Of a DNA stretch of 64,000 nucleotides, positions 18,415 through 28,016 are shown piece after piece (the first letter of the stretch is position 1; each line of letters begins with the position of its first letter). The stretch is from JBBQER01 sp052148155 (lineage in GTDB: Bacteria > Actinomycetota > Acidimicrobiia > IMCC26256 > PALSA-610), in the NCBI GenBank assembly GCA_052148155.1, contig JBKQIY010000188.1:35471-99470 (forward strand), written 5' to 3'. Under the pieces are notes generated by a model that did no database searches, was not told the DNA's origin, and saw only the letters and a list, made by a program, of their open reading frames with translations. The translations under genes and the position numbers were made by a program.

Positions 18415-19446
18415 TCACGTGTGCGCTTGTATGAGTGCGATGACGCCTCCTGCGATGCGGCCGTCTCGACCGAGCCCGACCGTGAGGACGTGCGTGATCG
18501 AAGACCCGGTGCGATGGACGAACAGGTCGAGCGCGTCGGGGTCGCCGACCTCGGCGTACACGCTGATTGTGGTTGCGCCGTGCTGCAACGTCGTGACCGG
18601 TTGCCCGGTCGGGCTCGGCGCGTTCGGATTGTTCGGTGGCAGGAAAACCGACGCGCCATCTTTCAGTGCTGCGACGGGTGTGGGGGGCGGGAACGCGCAT
18701 GGGGCGAACTCGATGTGAGGCTTGATGAGCAGGAATGCCGAGTCTGCGAGAAACGGCGATCCGCACGAAAAGGTCGGTGTGTCGACGGTCCATGACGGCG
18801 GGATGGACAGCGCGACGCTGTCCTCGGTAATGGCGTGCCAACTGGCTGGGGCCGTCTCGAGGGCCGGGTCGAGGGCGACGGTGCGAGCTGAAGGAGCGAG
18901 CGTGTCGAGGATCCGGCGTCCCAGCGTTCCGCGGGTGGCGATCTGCACGCCGAGTTGGGGAACGTCGTAGTAGTTCCAGCGGCTGGCGGGTGTCGTTCGC
19001 TGGTACACGCCGTACCCGTCGACCGTGAATGATTGCCGGCCGCTCGACGTCTGGGATGACGGAACGAGCCCGACGGCCTGGGTCGGTATCGGCCACTGGC
19101 TCGCCGGTGTGCAGTTGGCTTGGGGAAGCTTGCCGGTGCTGATCATCCCTGCCGACGCGCCGCCGATACACGAACCCTGCGTTTCGAGAATCCAGTCGCT
19201 CGGCACCCACACTCTGGCTTCGCCTTGGTCTACCGGCTCCCAACCGGTGGGTACGCCGATACCCAAGTGTGCGTTCAACTGTTCGGCCGTTACGCCGACT
19301 GCCGCAAGCAGTGTGGTCGTGATCCTGCGGTTCTTCGCGATCGTTTTCGCTGCCGATGGGTCCTTCCCGCTGCTCGAGCATCCGCTGAAACACAGCACGA
19401 GGGCACCGAACCATGCACCGACCGCGTAGGACGTCTTGTTCATCAT
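18415..19446 (-). CDS. Putative lipoprotein with an internal duplication
   Basis: A 343-residue exported lipoprotein of unknown function. The signal peptide ends in a lipobox-like LCFSGC (Cys23), followed by a Ser/Gly/Lys linker. The mature part holds two related modules: one begins GWEPVDQGEARVWVPSDW and has a Cys pair, the other begins SWHAITEDSVALSIPPSW and also has a Cys pair; each is followed by a beta-rich stretch. Two adjacent ATGs (19446, 19443) are possible starts; a CATACT lies 7 nt before the second. No enzyme motif recognised. A surface-anchored sensor or binding protein is a guess. Confidence 0.72.
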   Translation of the reverse strand: MMNKTSYAVGAWFGALVLCFSGCSSSGKDPSAAKTIAKNRRITTTLLAAVGVTAEQLNAHLGIGVPTGWEPVDQGEARVWVPSDWILETQGSCIGGASAGMISTGKLPQANCTPASQWPIPTQAVGLVPSSQTSSGRQSFTVDGYGVYQRTTPASRWNYYDVPQLGVQIATRGTLGRRILDTLAPSARTVALDPALETAPASWHAITEDSVALSIPPSWTVDTPTFSCGSPFLADSAFLLIKPHIEFAPCAFPPPTPVAALKDGASVFLPPNNPNAPSPTGQPVTTLQHGATTISVYAEVGDPDALDLFVHRTGSSITHVLTVGLGRDGRIAGGVIALIQAHT

Positions 19447-19871
19447 GGCCAGTATGACGGTGGGCTGCCGGGAATAGTTCCTCCGACGACGGCATCACCG
19501 CCTGAGTGGTCGTTTTCGCCCGGCCGCTCGGCGCGTGGGCCAACATCTTGATCCTCATGCGGGCACCGCCAGCGTTGGCACTGCGCAGGCTGGTAACCCG
19601 TGCAACACGTTCGCGAGGGCGACATCATTCTCGTCGTCACATCTCGTGGCCAGCACTGGCCTCGACCCGGGCGCGAAACCCGACCGATTCTCTCCGTTTC
19701 TCGATGACCAAGTTCGTTCGCGCTTCGTGTCGAGATGGTGTCGGTCTTGCCGTTCGAGACGGTGGCGACGCTGCATCGGAGGAAGCGGGAGCTGCAGCTG
19801 CTCGGTCAGGCCAGGGTCACCTCGCCCCGCAAGGCGGGAACGGTGAGGGTCCCGCACTAGCGTTCGCTCCC
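19447..19871. other. Divergent intergenic region, no supported gene
   Basis: About 425 bp between the lipoprotein (minus) and the methyltransferase (plus). An open plus frame runs through it into the methyltransferase, but its translation is Arg/Ser/Ala-rich without motifs, and a TAGCGT box at 19858-19863 argues for a start at 19872. Confidence 0.4.
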
Positions 19872-20840
19872 ATGGCGACGTCGGTGACCGCGTGGGTCCG
19901 TTCGCGGCTCGCCCGTTCGGTCACGCTGCGAAAAGCCCGCGCGAAAGTGCGGTACACCTCATCTGCGCTGCGCTGGATCGCGAAGGATGGATCGTTCGCC
20001 GAGCTCCCCGCGGAATCGGCGGTGCACATGGCGTTCAACGTCATGTTGCGCCGCGACCCTGACACCGAGGGTCTCGAACACTTCGCTCCTCGCCTCAGCT
20101 CGGGAGAGATCACGCCCGACGACCTGGTCGAGGAGATTCGAGGCTCCGAGGAGTACATCTACCACGCGAGCTTCAGGACCAGGTTGGGCCATTCCATACA
20201 TGTTGGGCGCTGCCAGTTCATCCAGAGCTTGCCGAAGGCTTCCCGCATTCTCGATCTTGGCGGGACGCACAAGGGAAACATCTACGGCGCGCTGGTCGCG
20301 ATGGGCTATCCGTACTCGTTCGACGAGTTGGTGATCGTTGACCTCCCGGACGAGCTTCGCCATCCGATATACCGCGCTGACCGAGCACTGCGCGAAGTGA
20401 AGTCACCAGGCGGGCTCGTGCGATACCTCTATCACTCGATGGTCGACCTGTCCTTGTTTCCCGACAACTCCTTCGATCTCGTCTACTCAGGTCAGAGCAT
20501 CGAGCACGTCGTCGAAGCGGACGCCGATCTTGTGCTCGAGGAGGTACATCGCGTTCTACGACCTGGCGGGTACTTCGCGCTTGATACGCCGAACGGCCGT
20601 GTGACCCGCCTGCAACAGGCCGACCTCATCGACCCCGACCACAAGATCGAATACACCTTCGAGGAGCTGTCCGCGAAGCTCACACGCGCTGGGTTCACGA
20701 TCGTCGAGACGAAGGGCCTCAACTACGCCGGGGGTTCGCTGGCCCGCGGAGGATTCCGCCTCGAAGACGCCATTGGCCACCCAGGCCTTTTTTCCGAAGT
20801 CCGCGATTGTTACATCCTCACGTTCTTGTGCTCGACCTGA
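19872..20840 (+). CDS. DUF4214 plus class I SAM-dependent methyltransferase
   Basis: A 322-residue protein. Residues ~35-100 (AVHMAFNVMLRRDPDTEGLEHFAPRLSSGEITPDDLVEEIRGSEEY) are a DUF4214 domain, a helical module found in surface-polysaccharide and glycan-modifying proteins. A class I methyltransferase follows: SAM motif I RILDLGGTHKGN, then LFPDNSFDLVYSGQSIEHV (motif near the acidic-post/IV region) and EEVHRVLRPGGYFALDTPN. This combination suggests methylation of a glycan or glycolipid. ATG 19872 has TAGCGT 8 nt upstream, consistent with a leaderless mRNA. No glycosyltransferases are adjacent, so the pathway is unknown. Confidence 0.82.
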   Translation: MATSVTAWVRSRLARSVTLRKARAKVRYTSSALRWIAKDGSFAELPAESAVHMAFNVMLRRDPDTEGLEHFAPRLSSGEITPDDLVEEIRGSEEYIYHASFRTRLGHSIHVGRCQFIQSLPKASRILDLGGTHKGNIYGALVAMGYPYSFDELVIVDLPDELRHPIYRADRALREVKSPGGLVRYLYHSMVDLSLFPDNSFDLVYSGQSIEHVVEADADLVLEEVHRVLRPGGYFALDTPNGRVTRLQQADLIDPDHKIEYTFEELSAKLTRAGFTIVETKGLNYAGGSLARGGFRLEDAIGHPGLFSEVRDCYILTFLCST

Positions 20841-21244
20841 CCGCCGACGCAGCCGATGCGTTTTCGGGCGTGGCACGAACTTAGACGGCGGTGGGTGTGA
20901 TCGGACGTCGAAGGCGAGCAACCGACGGTGCGCCCGCACGGCTGTCTTGATCCAACGTTCGGGACCAACGGCCTCAAATCGCATGATTCCCCGCAGCGTC
21001 GGGCGCGCCCGAACGCGACCGGAAGAATGCCTCTGCCGTGATGTGTTCGTGCTGGCTTTGCGTTGCCGGACAGGTCGCGACCGATGCGACGACCCAGCCG
21101 ATCCAGGCGGCGGGCGTCAAGGCTTCGCCAAGCGCACGCGTCCGGGGCGGAGAAGTTGTGATCGACGTCGCCCACAAGACGCACGGTCGAGCGCAACACA
21201 ACCTGTCGGGCGCCGATCGTGCGGCTCATCACCTCACTTGAGGG
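20841..21244. other. Intergenic region next to the IS3 fragment, nothing recognised
   Basis: About 400 bp where the second IS3 frame (orfB, the DDE transposase) would be expected, downstream of the orfA fragment. None of its six frames shows a DDE motif or rve-type sequence, so orfB is absent. Confidence 0.4.
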
Positions 21245-21544
21245 CTATCGCGGCGTCACGAAGTCTCCCGACGCCCGCATCAAGATCTCATTCGTTCGCC
21301 GCAGCTCCTGGTTTTCCCGCTCCAAGATTTTGAGTTGGCGATGTTGATCGAAGACAACTCCCGGCCGGGCCGATTCGCGTTCCGCTTGACGAACCCATGA
21401 AAACAAGGCTCCTGGTGTCATCCCAAGCTTCGAGGCAATCGACACGACCGTCGCCCACTGCGACGGATACTCGTCCAGCCCTTCCACGACCATCCGGACC
21501 GCGCGCTCACGCACCTCCGGCGAGAACGGCATCGTTACAGCCAT
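21245..21544 (-). mobile_element. IS3-family transposase OrfA, orphan and truncated
   Basis: A 99-residue orfA-like gene (MPFSPEVRERAVRMVVEGLDEYPSQWATVVSIASKLGMTPGALFSWVRQAE ... LKILERENQELRRTNEILMRAS): helix-turn-helix followed by a leucine-zipper-like coiled coil, the standard IS3 OrfA plan. The C-terminus departs from family (ends ASGDFVTPR instead of the usual FFAxE..), and no orfB follows, so the element is a dead remnant. ATG 21544 is the usual start context (an in-frame ATG exists at 21577). No terminal inverted repeats were identified. Confidence 0.8.
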
Positions 21545-21577
21545 GACTCCATCCTTTCGAGTCCAGGACAAACGCAC

Positions 21578-22079
21578 GCAGGTCGATTGTGGCCGTTTGA
21601 GTTCCGGCCGAGGCGGCGCTGTGACGAACCTCCGATTCCGTTTCGGCGGGAGGGACTATGAGCTTCAGTTTCGCTCGAGCCCGCGGGACGGCCTCGCGTC
21701 CACGCCGTTCACGAGCGTTGCGGAACGTGGCCACAACACGATATCTGGCCAGCCGCACGCGATCGGTGTTTCTTGCGCGCTGGTTCTCAAGCGCGTCCCA
21801 CAGTTGAAGTGACGGCGGTCGGCGTCGCACCAGTAACGACTTCACCGACGGCGGGCGCGACCGGCGCGGCGCCTATGAACGCCTCGCATGCACGCCAAGC
21901 ATCGTGGAGGTCGATCGGGGCGTCGTCGCAGTCGTGCCTGTCGACCAGTTCGACAGCTCCCGATCGACATGCGCCCGAAAGCGCCCGGCGATTGTCGCCA
22001 TCGAAGCACTCTTTCTTGCGTCATTGAACACGGCCGCCAGCATCACCGTTCGAAAGGCAACGCTTCGGTTCCAGATCCG
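21578..22079. other. Intergenic region, nothing recognised
   Basis: About 500 bp between the IS3 fragment and tRNA-Ala. Short open frames on both strands lack any motif. It may be part of the same decayed insertion tract. Confidence 0.35.
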
Positions 22080-22152
<73 letters not shown>

Positions 22153-22207
22153 GGGTGGGGGGCTCACGTTACCAGTCGATTCACCTGGCTCTTCGTAACG
22201 CGGCCAC

Positions 22208-22213
22208 TACGCT
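22208..22213 (+). promoter_or_regulatory. Probable -10 box of a leaderless leuS transcript
   Basis: TACGCT ends 7 nt before GTG 22221, with no ribosome-binding site between, supporting GTG over the upstream in-frame ATG at 22155, which lies next to the tRNA end. Confidence 0.5.
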
Positions 22214-22220
22214 CCGGCGC

Positions 22221-25196
22221 GTGACCGAACGCCGCGACGACATCCCGACCTACCGCTATACGGCGGCGCTGGCCAACGAGATCGAGCACGCCTGGCAAGA
22301 GCGTTGGGACGTCGAGCACGTGTTCTGGACTCCGAACCGCACCGGCTTATTGGCCGAAGATCCTCGCCACGTTGCCGATCGGCCCACCCGATTCGTGCTC
22401 GACATGTTTCCGTATCCAAGCGGTGTCGGGCTCCATGTCGGCCACCCGCTCGGTTTCATCGCGACCGACGTGTACGCGCGTTTCAGCCGTATGACGGGAT
22501 ACAACGTGTTGCACGCAATGGGCTACGACGCGTTTGGTCTTCCCGCCGAGCAGTTCGCCGTGCAGACAGGCACCCACCCGCGTGAAACCACCGAGGCGAA
22601 CATCGCCAATATGAAACGACAGCTGCGGGCGCTTGGGCTCGGCCACGACCCGCGCCGCGGTCCCGCGACCACCGACGTCGACTACTACCGGTGGACGCAA
22701 TGGATCTTCTTGCAGATCTACAACTCGTGGTACGACACCGACGCCGACCGGGCCCGGCCGATCACCGATCTGGTCGACGAACTGCAGTCGGGAACGAGGA
22801 CGACGCCTGACGGGCGCGCCTTCGCCACGCTGACGGTGCGAGAACAGCGCGAGCTCGTCGACTCCTACCGGCTCACGTATATCGGCGAGGCGCCCGTCAA
22901 CTGGTGTCCGGGGCTGGGAACGGTGCTCGCCAACGAGGAGGTCACGGCCGACGGTCGGTCTGAGCGCGGCAACTTCCCGGTGTACAAGCGTCTGCTTTCG
23001 CAGTGGATGATGCGCATCACGGCGTACGCCGATCGGCTGGCCGCCGACCTCGACGAGCTCGATTGGTCGGAGTCGATCAAGGTGATGCAACGCAACTGGA
23101 TCGGTCGTTCGACCGGCGCGCTCGCTCGCTTCCCGGTCGACGGGCACGCCGACGTGGCGATCGAGGTGTTCACGACGAGGCCCGACACGCTTTTCGGCGC
23201 CACCTACGTGGTACTGGCTCCCGAGCACCCTCTGGTCGAACGCATCGCCGCGAACGAGTGGCCCGACGACGATGTCGTCAACGGTTGGTCCAGCGCCGCA
23301 CTCGACGTATGGAAAGGTATTTTCGGCGCGACGGGAACGCCGCCCGACGCGGTGGCGCATTACCGCAAATTTGCCGCGGCGAAGTCGGAGCTTGAGCGCC
23401 AAGCGGAGGGCCGCGAGAAGACCGGCGTCTTCACCGGTGCATTCGCGATCAATCCCACCAACTCGGCCCGCATCCCGATCTTCATCGCCGACTACGTACT
23501 CATGGGTTACGGCACTGGCGCGATCATGGCGGTGCCCGCGCATGATCAGCGCGACTTCGAGTTCTCGCGCGAATTCGAACTCCCCGTCGTGCCCGTCGTT
23601 CGTCCGAGCGCAGCGTGGCTCGCTGAGCGCGGCGCGTCTGTCGAGGACGCGCTCACGTGGCCGGCCGCCTACGTCGGTGACGGCGTGGCGATGAGCTCAG
23701 CGAACGACGAAGTGTCGCTCGACGGACTCCAGGTCGAGGATGCGAAGCGCGTCATCTGTGAATGGCTCGACGAGAAAGGTTGGGGTGCTTCCACCGTCAC
23801 CTACAAGTTGCGCGACTGGCTGTTCAGCCGGCAGCGGTACTGGGGCGAGCCGTTCCCGATCGTGTACGACGAGATCGGTCCGATCGCGCTGCCGGATTCG
23901 ATGTTGCCGGTCGAGCTCCCCGACATCACGAACTTCGAGCCCGCGACATCTGATGACCCGGACGCGCTGCCGCAGCCGCCGCTGGCGCGCGCGGCTGATT
24001 GGGTCGAGGTCGAGCTCGAGCTGCCCGGACCTGACTGGGCAGGATACGGCGCCGAAGGTCGACGCACCTACGTGCGCGAAACCAACACGATGCCCCAGTG
24101 GGCGGGGTCGTGTTGGTACTACCTGCGCTATCTCGATCCGACCAACGAGGATCAGTTGGTCGACCCGGGCGTCGAGCGCGCGTGGGCGGAGGGGACGCGC
24201 GGCAACGGATTGCCGAAATCGGGCCTCGTCGATCTCTACGTCGGCGGTGTCGAGCATGCGGTGCTCCATCTGCTCTACGCCCGCTTCTGGCACAAGGTGC
24301 TCTACGACCTCGGTCACGTCTCGACTCGCGAACCGTTCCAGCGGCTCGTGAACCAGGGCTACATCCTCGCCGCGGCCTTCACCGACGAGCGCGGCGTGTA
24401 CGTCGAGGCGGAAGAGGTCGCCGAGCGCGACGGCGCGTACTTCCACGATGATGTGCCCGTTTCCCGTGAGTTCGGCAAGATGGGCAAAAGCATCAAGAAC
24501 GCGGTCACTCCCGACGACATATTCGACGAGTACGGCGCCGACACGATGCGCCTCTACGAGATGTCGACCGGCCCGCTCGACGCGTCACGTCCGTGGAACA
24601 CGTCTGACATTGTCGGTGTGCACCGTTTCTTGCAACGGCTATGGCGCAACGTGATCGACGAGAATACGGGCGAGGTCCGAGTCTCCGAAGTTGCGCCCGA
24701 CGACGAGACCCGCCGAATTCTCAACCGTACGATCGCCGCGGTACGCGACGACATGACGTCGATGGGATTCAACACTGCGATCGCGCGACTGATCGAATGC
24801 AACAACCATTTGACTCGGGTGGTCGCCCGCGACGGTGTGGCGCCCCGTGAGGTCGTGCTTCCACTCGTTCTGATGTTGGCGCCGCTGGCGCCACACATCG
24901 CTGAGGAGTTGTGGGCGCGGCTCGGCCACGCCGACACCCTCACCTACGCGACGTTCCCGACCGCGGATGCGGCTTGGCTCGTCGAGGACATCGTCGAGGT
25001 CCCGGTGCAGATCAACGGCAAGGTTCGGGCGCGGGTGAAGGTCGCCGTCGGCGCGGACGAGCGCGAGCACGAGCGCATCGCGCGCGCCGAACCGCGAGTG
25101 GCCGAGCTGCTCGAAGACGTCACAGTGCGGAAGGTGATTGTCGTCCCCGGACGCCTCGTCAATTTCGTCGTCGGAGGGTCGCAGGCCGCGAGGTAG
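22221..25196 (+). CDS. leuS: Leucyl-tRNA synthetase
   Basis: A 991-residue class I synthetase that charges tRNA-Leu. The HIGH motif is HVGH (residues 72-75, within PYPSGVGLHVGHPLG); the KMSKS motif is KMGKS (753-757) just before IKNAVTPDD. Between them lies the CP1 editing domain (T-rich TTRPDTLFGATYVVLAPEH and GYGTGAIMAVPAHDQRD, with the editing aspartate). The C-terminal domain (VPVQINGKVRARVKV) is complete. GTG 22221 is chosen because TACGCT sits 7 nt upstream; the longer start would reach back into the tRNA-Ala promoter region. Confidence 0.97.
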   Translation: MTERRDDIPTYRYTAALANEIEHAWQERWDVEHVFWTPNRTGLLAEDPRHVADRPTRFVLDMFPYPSGVGLHVGHPLGFIATDVYARFSRMTGYNVLHAMGYDAFGLPAEQFAVQTGTHPRETTEANIANMKRQLRALGLGHDPRRGPATTDVDYYRWTQWIFLQIYNSWYDTDADRARPITDLVDELQSGTRTTPDGRAFATLTVREQRELVDSYRLTYIGEAPVNWCPGLGTVLANEEVTADGRSERGNFPVYKRLLSQWMMRITAYADRLAADLDELDWSESIKVMQRNWIGRSTGALARFPVDGHADVAIEVFTTRPDTLFGATYVVLAPEHPLVERIAANEWPDDDVVNGWSSAALDVWKGIFGATGTPPDAVAHYRKFAAAKSELERQAEGREKTGVFTGAFAINPTNSARIPIFIADYVLMGYGTGAIMAVPAHDQRDFEFSREFELPVVPVVRPSAAWLAERGASVEDALTWPAAYVGDGVAMSSANDEVSLDGLQVEDAKRVICEWLDEKGWGASTVTYKLRDWLFSRQRYWGEPFPIVYDEIGPIALPDSMLPVELPDITNFEPATSDDPDALPQPPLARAADWVEVELELPGPDWAGYGAEGRRTYVRETNTMPQWAGSCWYYLRYLDPTNEDQLVDPGVERAWAEGTRGNGLPKSGLVDLYVGGVEHAVLHLLYARFWHKVLYDLGHVSTREPFQRLVNQGYILAAAFTDERGVYVEAEEVAERDGAYFHDDVPVSREFGKMGKSIKNAVTPDDIFDEYGADTMRLYEMSTGPLDASRPWNTSDIVGVHRFLQRLWRNVIDENTGEVRVSEVAPDDETRRILNRTIAAVRDDMTSMGFNTAIARLIECNNHLTRVVARDGVAPREVVLPLVLMLAPLAPHIAEELWARLGHADTLTYATFPTADAAWLVEDIVEVPVQINGKVRARVKVAVGADEREHERIARAEPRVAELLEDVTVRKVIVVPGRLVNFVVGGSQAAR

Positions 25197-25201
25197 GTCG
25201 A

Positions 25202-25219
25202 GGCCCGTTGCTCCGGGCC
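25202..25219 (+). terminator. Possible leuS terminator hairpin
   Basis: GGCCCG-TTGCTC-CGGGCC forms a 6-bp GC stem with a 6-nt loop 5 bp after the leuS stop. There is no T tract, as is usual in high-GC actinobacteria, so the call is tentative. Confidence 0.4.
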
Positions 25220-25671
25220 GACGCGTCGCTGGTGTCCCCACCCGCCAGACATCATGTCCGTCTGTCCGTGCCGGTCGGGCGGCCCGTATCCGGGATCGTT
25301 GCCGACGAGCGTTCCGGTCCCGGATCGGCCACCGAGCTGCCCGCGGTACATGTCGCCGCGTCGTTCACGCGCGGCGCCTTCCGTGACGGTGCGGAGCTCA
25401 GATCGAACGCTTGCCGAACCGGCAGCTGCATGTGTACAGGCGCCTACGTGCTCGTCGACGATCCCAGCACCGCCGTGCGATATCCGCCGACGTCTTGGGC
25501 CGGCCAGGTCTCGGACGCGCGGATGGCCGTCAATGCTCGGGGTCACCTCCGCGCCGCGTCTGGTTGGTGCCCGCCCGTGGGTGCGCCGCGTGACGTCGAC
25601 CACGAGGCCTCATCGGTCAGACCGTCTCGGAGAACCGAAACAGACCGGTACGCCGCCTCGGTAGCCTCCGC
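25220..25671. other. Intergenic region, nothing recognised
   Basis: About 450 bp between leuS and the folP2-like gene. Open frames present on both strands have no motif and inconsistent composition. TAGCCT at 25662-25667 is the likely -10 box for the following gene. Confidence 0.4.
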
Positions 25672-26565
25672 ATGGTGGACTCGCCGTATCCGACGATTCG
25701 AATCGGTCAGCGATGCTTCGACGTCCGCACCCGCGCGCTCGTCATGGGGATTCTCAATCGCACGCCCGACTCGTTCTACGACCGTGGCGCGACCTGGAGT
25801 CTCGATGCGTTCTTGCGCAGGGCTGACGAACTGGTCACCGACGGTGCCGATCTGCTCGATGTCGGCGGTGTGAAGGCCGGTCCCGGACCCGACGTCGCCG
25901 AGGCCGAGGAGCTCGAACGCGTCGTTCCTGCCATCGCGGCCTTACGCGAACGATTCGATGTTCCTATTTCTGTCGACACGTGGCGCGCGTCGGTGCTCGA
26001 CGCCGCCTGCGACGCAGGCGCGGTCGTTGGGAATGACATCTCCGGATTTGGTGACCCGGACTATCTCAACGTCGCAGCCGCGCACGAGGCGACGGTCGTC
26101 GCTACCCACATTCGACTGCGTCCCCGCGTCGCCGACCCTGATCCGCACTACGACGATCTTGTTGGCGAAGTCACGACGTTCCTGCTCGACCGCGCGAAAC
26201 GTGCCGAGGCCGCCGGACTCGAGTCCGAGCAGATCGTGCTCGACGCAGGACTCGATCTGGGCAAGACGCCGGCGCAGAGCGCATTCCTGCTCCGGGAGTC
26301 GGCGGTTCACGCCGGCCTCGGCTACCCGTTGCTTCTCTCGGCGTCGAACAAGCGATTCATCGGCGAGTTGTTCGCCCGGGACCTCGACGATCGGCGCGAG
26401 GAGTCGCTCGCCGCGGTTGCCTACGGCGTCGCGTCCGGCTGTCGGATCGTCCGAGTGCACGACGTGGCGGGCAGCCGCCGCGTCTGTCTCACCCTCGAAG
26501 CCCTGCTCGGAGCCCAGGTTGCGGTTGCGGCCGGCCGGCCGGTCCGAGAGGGATCGCGATCATGA
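25672..26565 (+). CDS. folP: Dihydropteroate synthase homologue of the FolP2 type
   Basis: A 297-residue TIM-barrel protein of the DHPS family. The first pterin loop reads MGILNRTPDSFYDRG and the second DVGGVKAGPG, instead of the canonical NVTPDSFSDGG and DIGGESTRPG; both variants match mycobacterial FolP2, which has been reported to lack DHPS activity. The C-terminal RVHDVAGSRRV is conserved. So folate synthesis cannot be assumed; the true folP1 would lie elsewhere. TAGCCT lies 4 nt before ATG 25672 and 7 nt before GTG 25675, so the GTG may be the real leaderless start. Its last four bases overlap holA (ATGA). Confidence 0.85.
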   Translation: MVDSPYPTIRIGQRCFDVRTRALVMGILNRTPDSFYDRGATWSLDAFLRRADELVTDGADLLDVGGVKAGPGPDVAEAEELERVVPAIAALRERFDVPISVDTWRASVLDAACDAGAVVGNDISGFGDPDYLNVAAAHEATVVATHIRLRPRVADPDPHYDDLVGEVTTFLLDRAKRAEAAGLESEQIVLDAGLDLGKTPAQSAFLLRESAVHAGLGYPLLLSASNKRFIGELFARDLDDRREESLAAVAYGVASGCRIVRVHDVAGSRRVCLTLEALLGAQVAVAAGRPVREGSRS

Positions 26566-27656
26566 CGATCACTTTGGTACAGGGCTCCGATCCGAGCTTG
26601 CGCGATCGCGAGGTTCAGCGCGTCGTCGATGAACTGCTCGGAGGAGTTGACCGGTCACTTGCGCTCGACGACCATACGGTCGAATCCCGGCGACGCGCGA
26701 CCACCAACTTGGCTGATGCCGATGCGACAAGCGACGACGACGATGAGTCCGCGACCGGAGGGTCGCTCGAGCTGCCGACATTCGCGGCAGTCGTCAACGC
26801 GGTTCAGAGCCCGCCGTTGATGACCGATCGCCGGGTCGTCGTCGTCCGGGAGATCGGGAACCTGACCAGCGAGCAGGGACAATGGCTCGCGGCGTGGGTC
26901 GCCGATCCCCTCGACGACGTACACCTCGTGCTCGTCGCGGGCGGAGGTCGTGTGCCGAGCGCGCTCGACAAGGCATGCAAGGCGGCCGCAACCGTCGTCG
27001 GTCCGGCCGGCGAACAGACCGCGGCTGCGCTCGCCATCGCGTTGAAAGACGCCCGTTTGCGTCTGAGCGCGGAAGCGGCCGCACGGATCGCGACCCATCT
27101 CGGCGATGACGCCGGCCGAGTGCCGGAGCTCGTCGGCCTGTTGCGCGCAACCTATGGAGCCAAGACGACCCTCGATGTCGACGCGGTCGAACCGTACCTG
27201 GGGGAGTTGGGCACGGCTGGTCGCTTTGATCTCACCAACGCGATCGACCGCGGCGACCTCGGCGTGGCACTCGAGGTGTTACACCGCTTGCTGACTGCGA
27301 CGAGCGCGGTGCAGCCGAAGCCGTTGCACCCGATGCAGGTCATGGCGTCGCTCGTGTTCCACTATCAACGCCTGCTGCGGCTCGACGATCCTGCGGTCAC
27401 GACAAAGGAACAGGCCGCCGAGGTGCTTGGCATGAAAAGCGCGGGCGGAGCGCGGTTTCCGTTGGAGGCGGCTCGGCGACTCGGCAGCGAAGGGCTGCGC
27501 GAGGCGCTCGGGTTACTGGCGCAGGCCGAGCTCGACCTTCGGGGCCAGAGCGGTTTCGACGAGCGCACCGCGATCGACGTGCTCGTCGCCCGACTCGCCG
27601 CGCTCAGCCGCCGTCATGCGCGCGGCACAGCCCGCCCGCAAACGTCCCGAACCTAG
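26562..27656 (+). CDS. holA: DNA polymerase III delta subunit
   Basis: A 364-residue HolA, the delta subunit of the clamp loader, which opens the sliding clamp during replication. Family features are the N-terminal LVQGSDPSLRDREVQRVVDELL, the RRVVVVREIGNL strand, the HLVLVAGGGRVPSALDKACKA block and the C-terminal domain with LHRLLTATSAVQPKPLHPMQVMASLVFHYQRLLRL. ATG overlaps the stop of the FolP2-like gene, so translation is coupled. It converges on rpsT, the usual actinobacterial neighbour. Confidence 0.93.
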   Translation: MTITLVQGSDPSLRDREVQRVVDELLGGVDRSLALDDHTVESRRRATTNLADADATSDDDDESATGGSLELPTFAAVVNAVQSPPLMTDRRVVVVREIGNLTSEQGQWLAAWVADPLDDVHLVLVAGGGRVPSALDKACKAAATVVGPAGEQTAAALAIALKDARLRLSAEAAARIATHLGDDAGRVPELVGLLRATYGAKTTLDVDAVEPYLGELGTAGRFDLTNAIDRGDLGVALEVLHRLLTATSAVQPKPLHPMQVMASLVFHYQRLLRLDDPAVTTKEQAAEVLGMKSAGGARFPLEAARRLGSEGLREALGLLAQAELDLRGQSGFDERTAIDVLVARLAALSRRHARGTARPQTSRT

Positions 27657-27665
27657 ACCTGCAGA

Positions 27666-27935
27666 TCAGTCGCCGGCCGAGGAGCTGTTCGCGCGTCGCA
27701 TCATGCGCGAGGTACGTCGAGCCGCCTGATTCTTGTGGATGATCCCGGCGGAGGCGGCCTTGCCGAGCCGCTTCTGTGCTGCCTCGACGAGTTCCTGCGC
27801 GTCGTCGGACTCCGACTCGAGGGCGATCGTCGCGACCTTCACCCGCGTCTTGAGTTCCGTTCGCACGGCCTTGTTGCGCTCGCGGCGCCGCTCGTTCTGA
27901 CGGTTTCGCTTCTTTTGCGACTTGATGTTGGCCAT
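27666..27935 (-). CDS. rpsT: 30S ribosomal protein S20
   Basis: An 89-residue S20: MANIKSQKKRNRQNERRRERNK, then KTRVKVATIALES and GIIHKNQAARRTSRMMRR match the family throughout. It binds 16S rRNA during early 30S assembly. A long in-frame extension upstream overlaps lepA and is not coding; MANIKSQ is the invariant start. Convergent with holA, divergent from lepA. Confidence 0.98.
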   Translation of the reverse strand: MANIKSQKKRNRQNERRRERNKAVRTELKTRVKVATIALESESDDAQELVEAAQKRLGKAASAGIIHKNQAARRTSRMMRRANSSSAGD

Positions 27936-28016
27936 ATATCCGTTTCTCGCCTTGAGGGAACCGAGGCAGGCTAGCAGCTGGCCGACGGCCGGGTCCCGGC
28001 AGGCCGGGTCGCGGCA

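Noticed and set aside
19506..19871. Extension of the methyltransferase frame upstream of 19872
   Set aside because: Low-complexity translation, and a TAGCGT box 8 nt before ATG 19872 supports the shorter form.
24911..25873. Open frame of 320 codons overlapping leuS and the following intergenic region
   Set aside because: Shadow of leuS in another frame that runs on through a non-coding stretch; Arg/Pro-rich without motifs.
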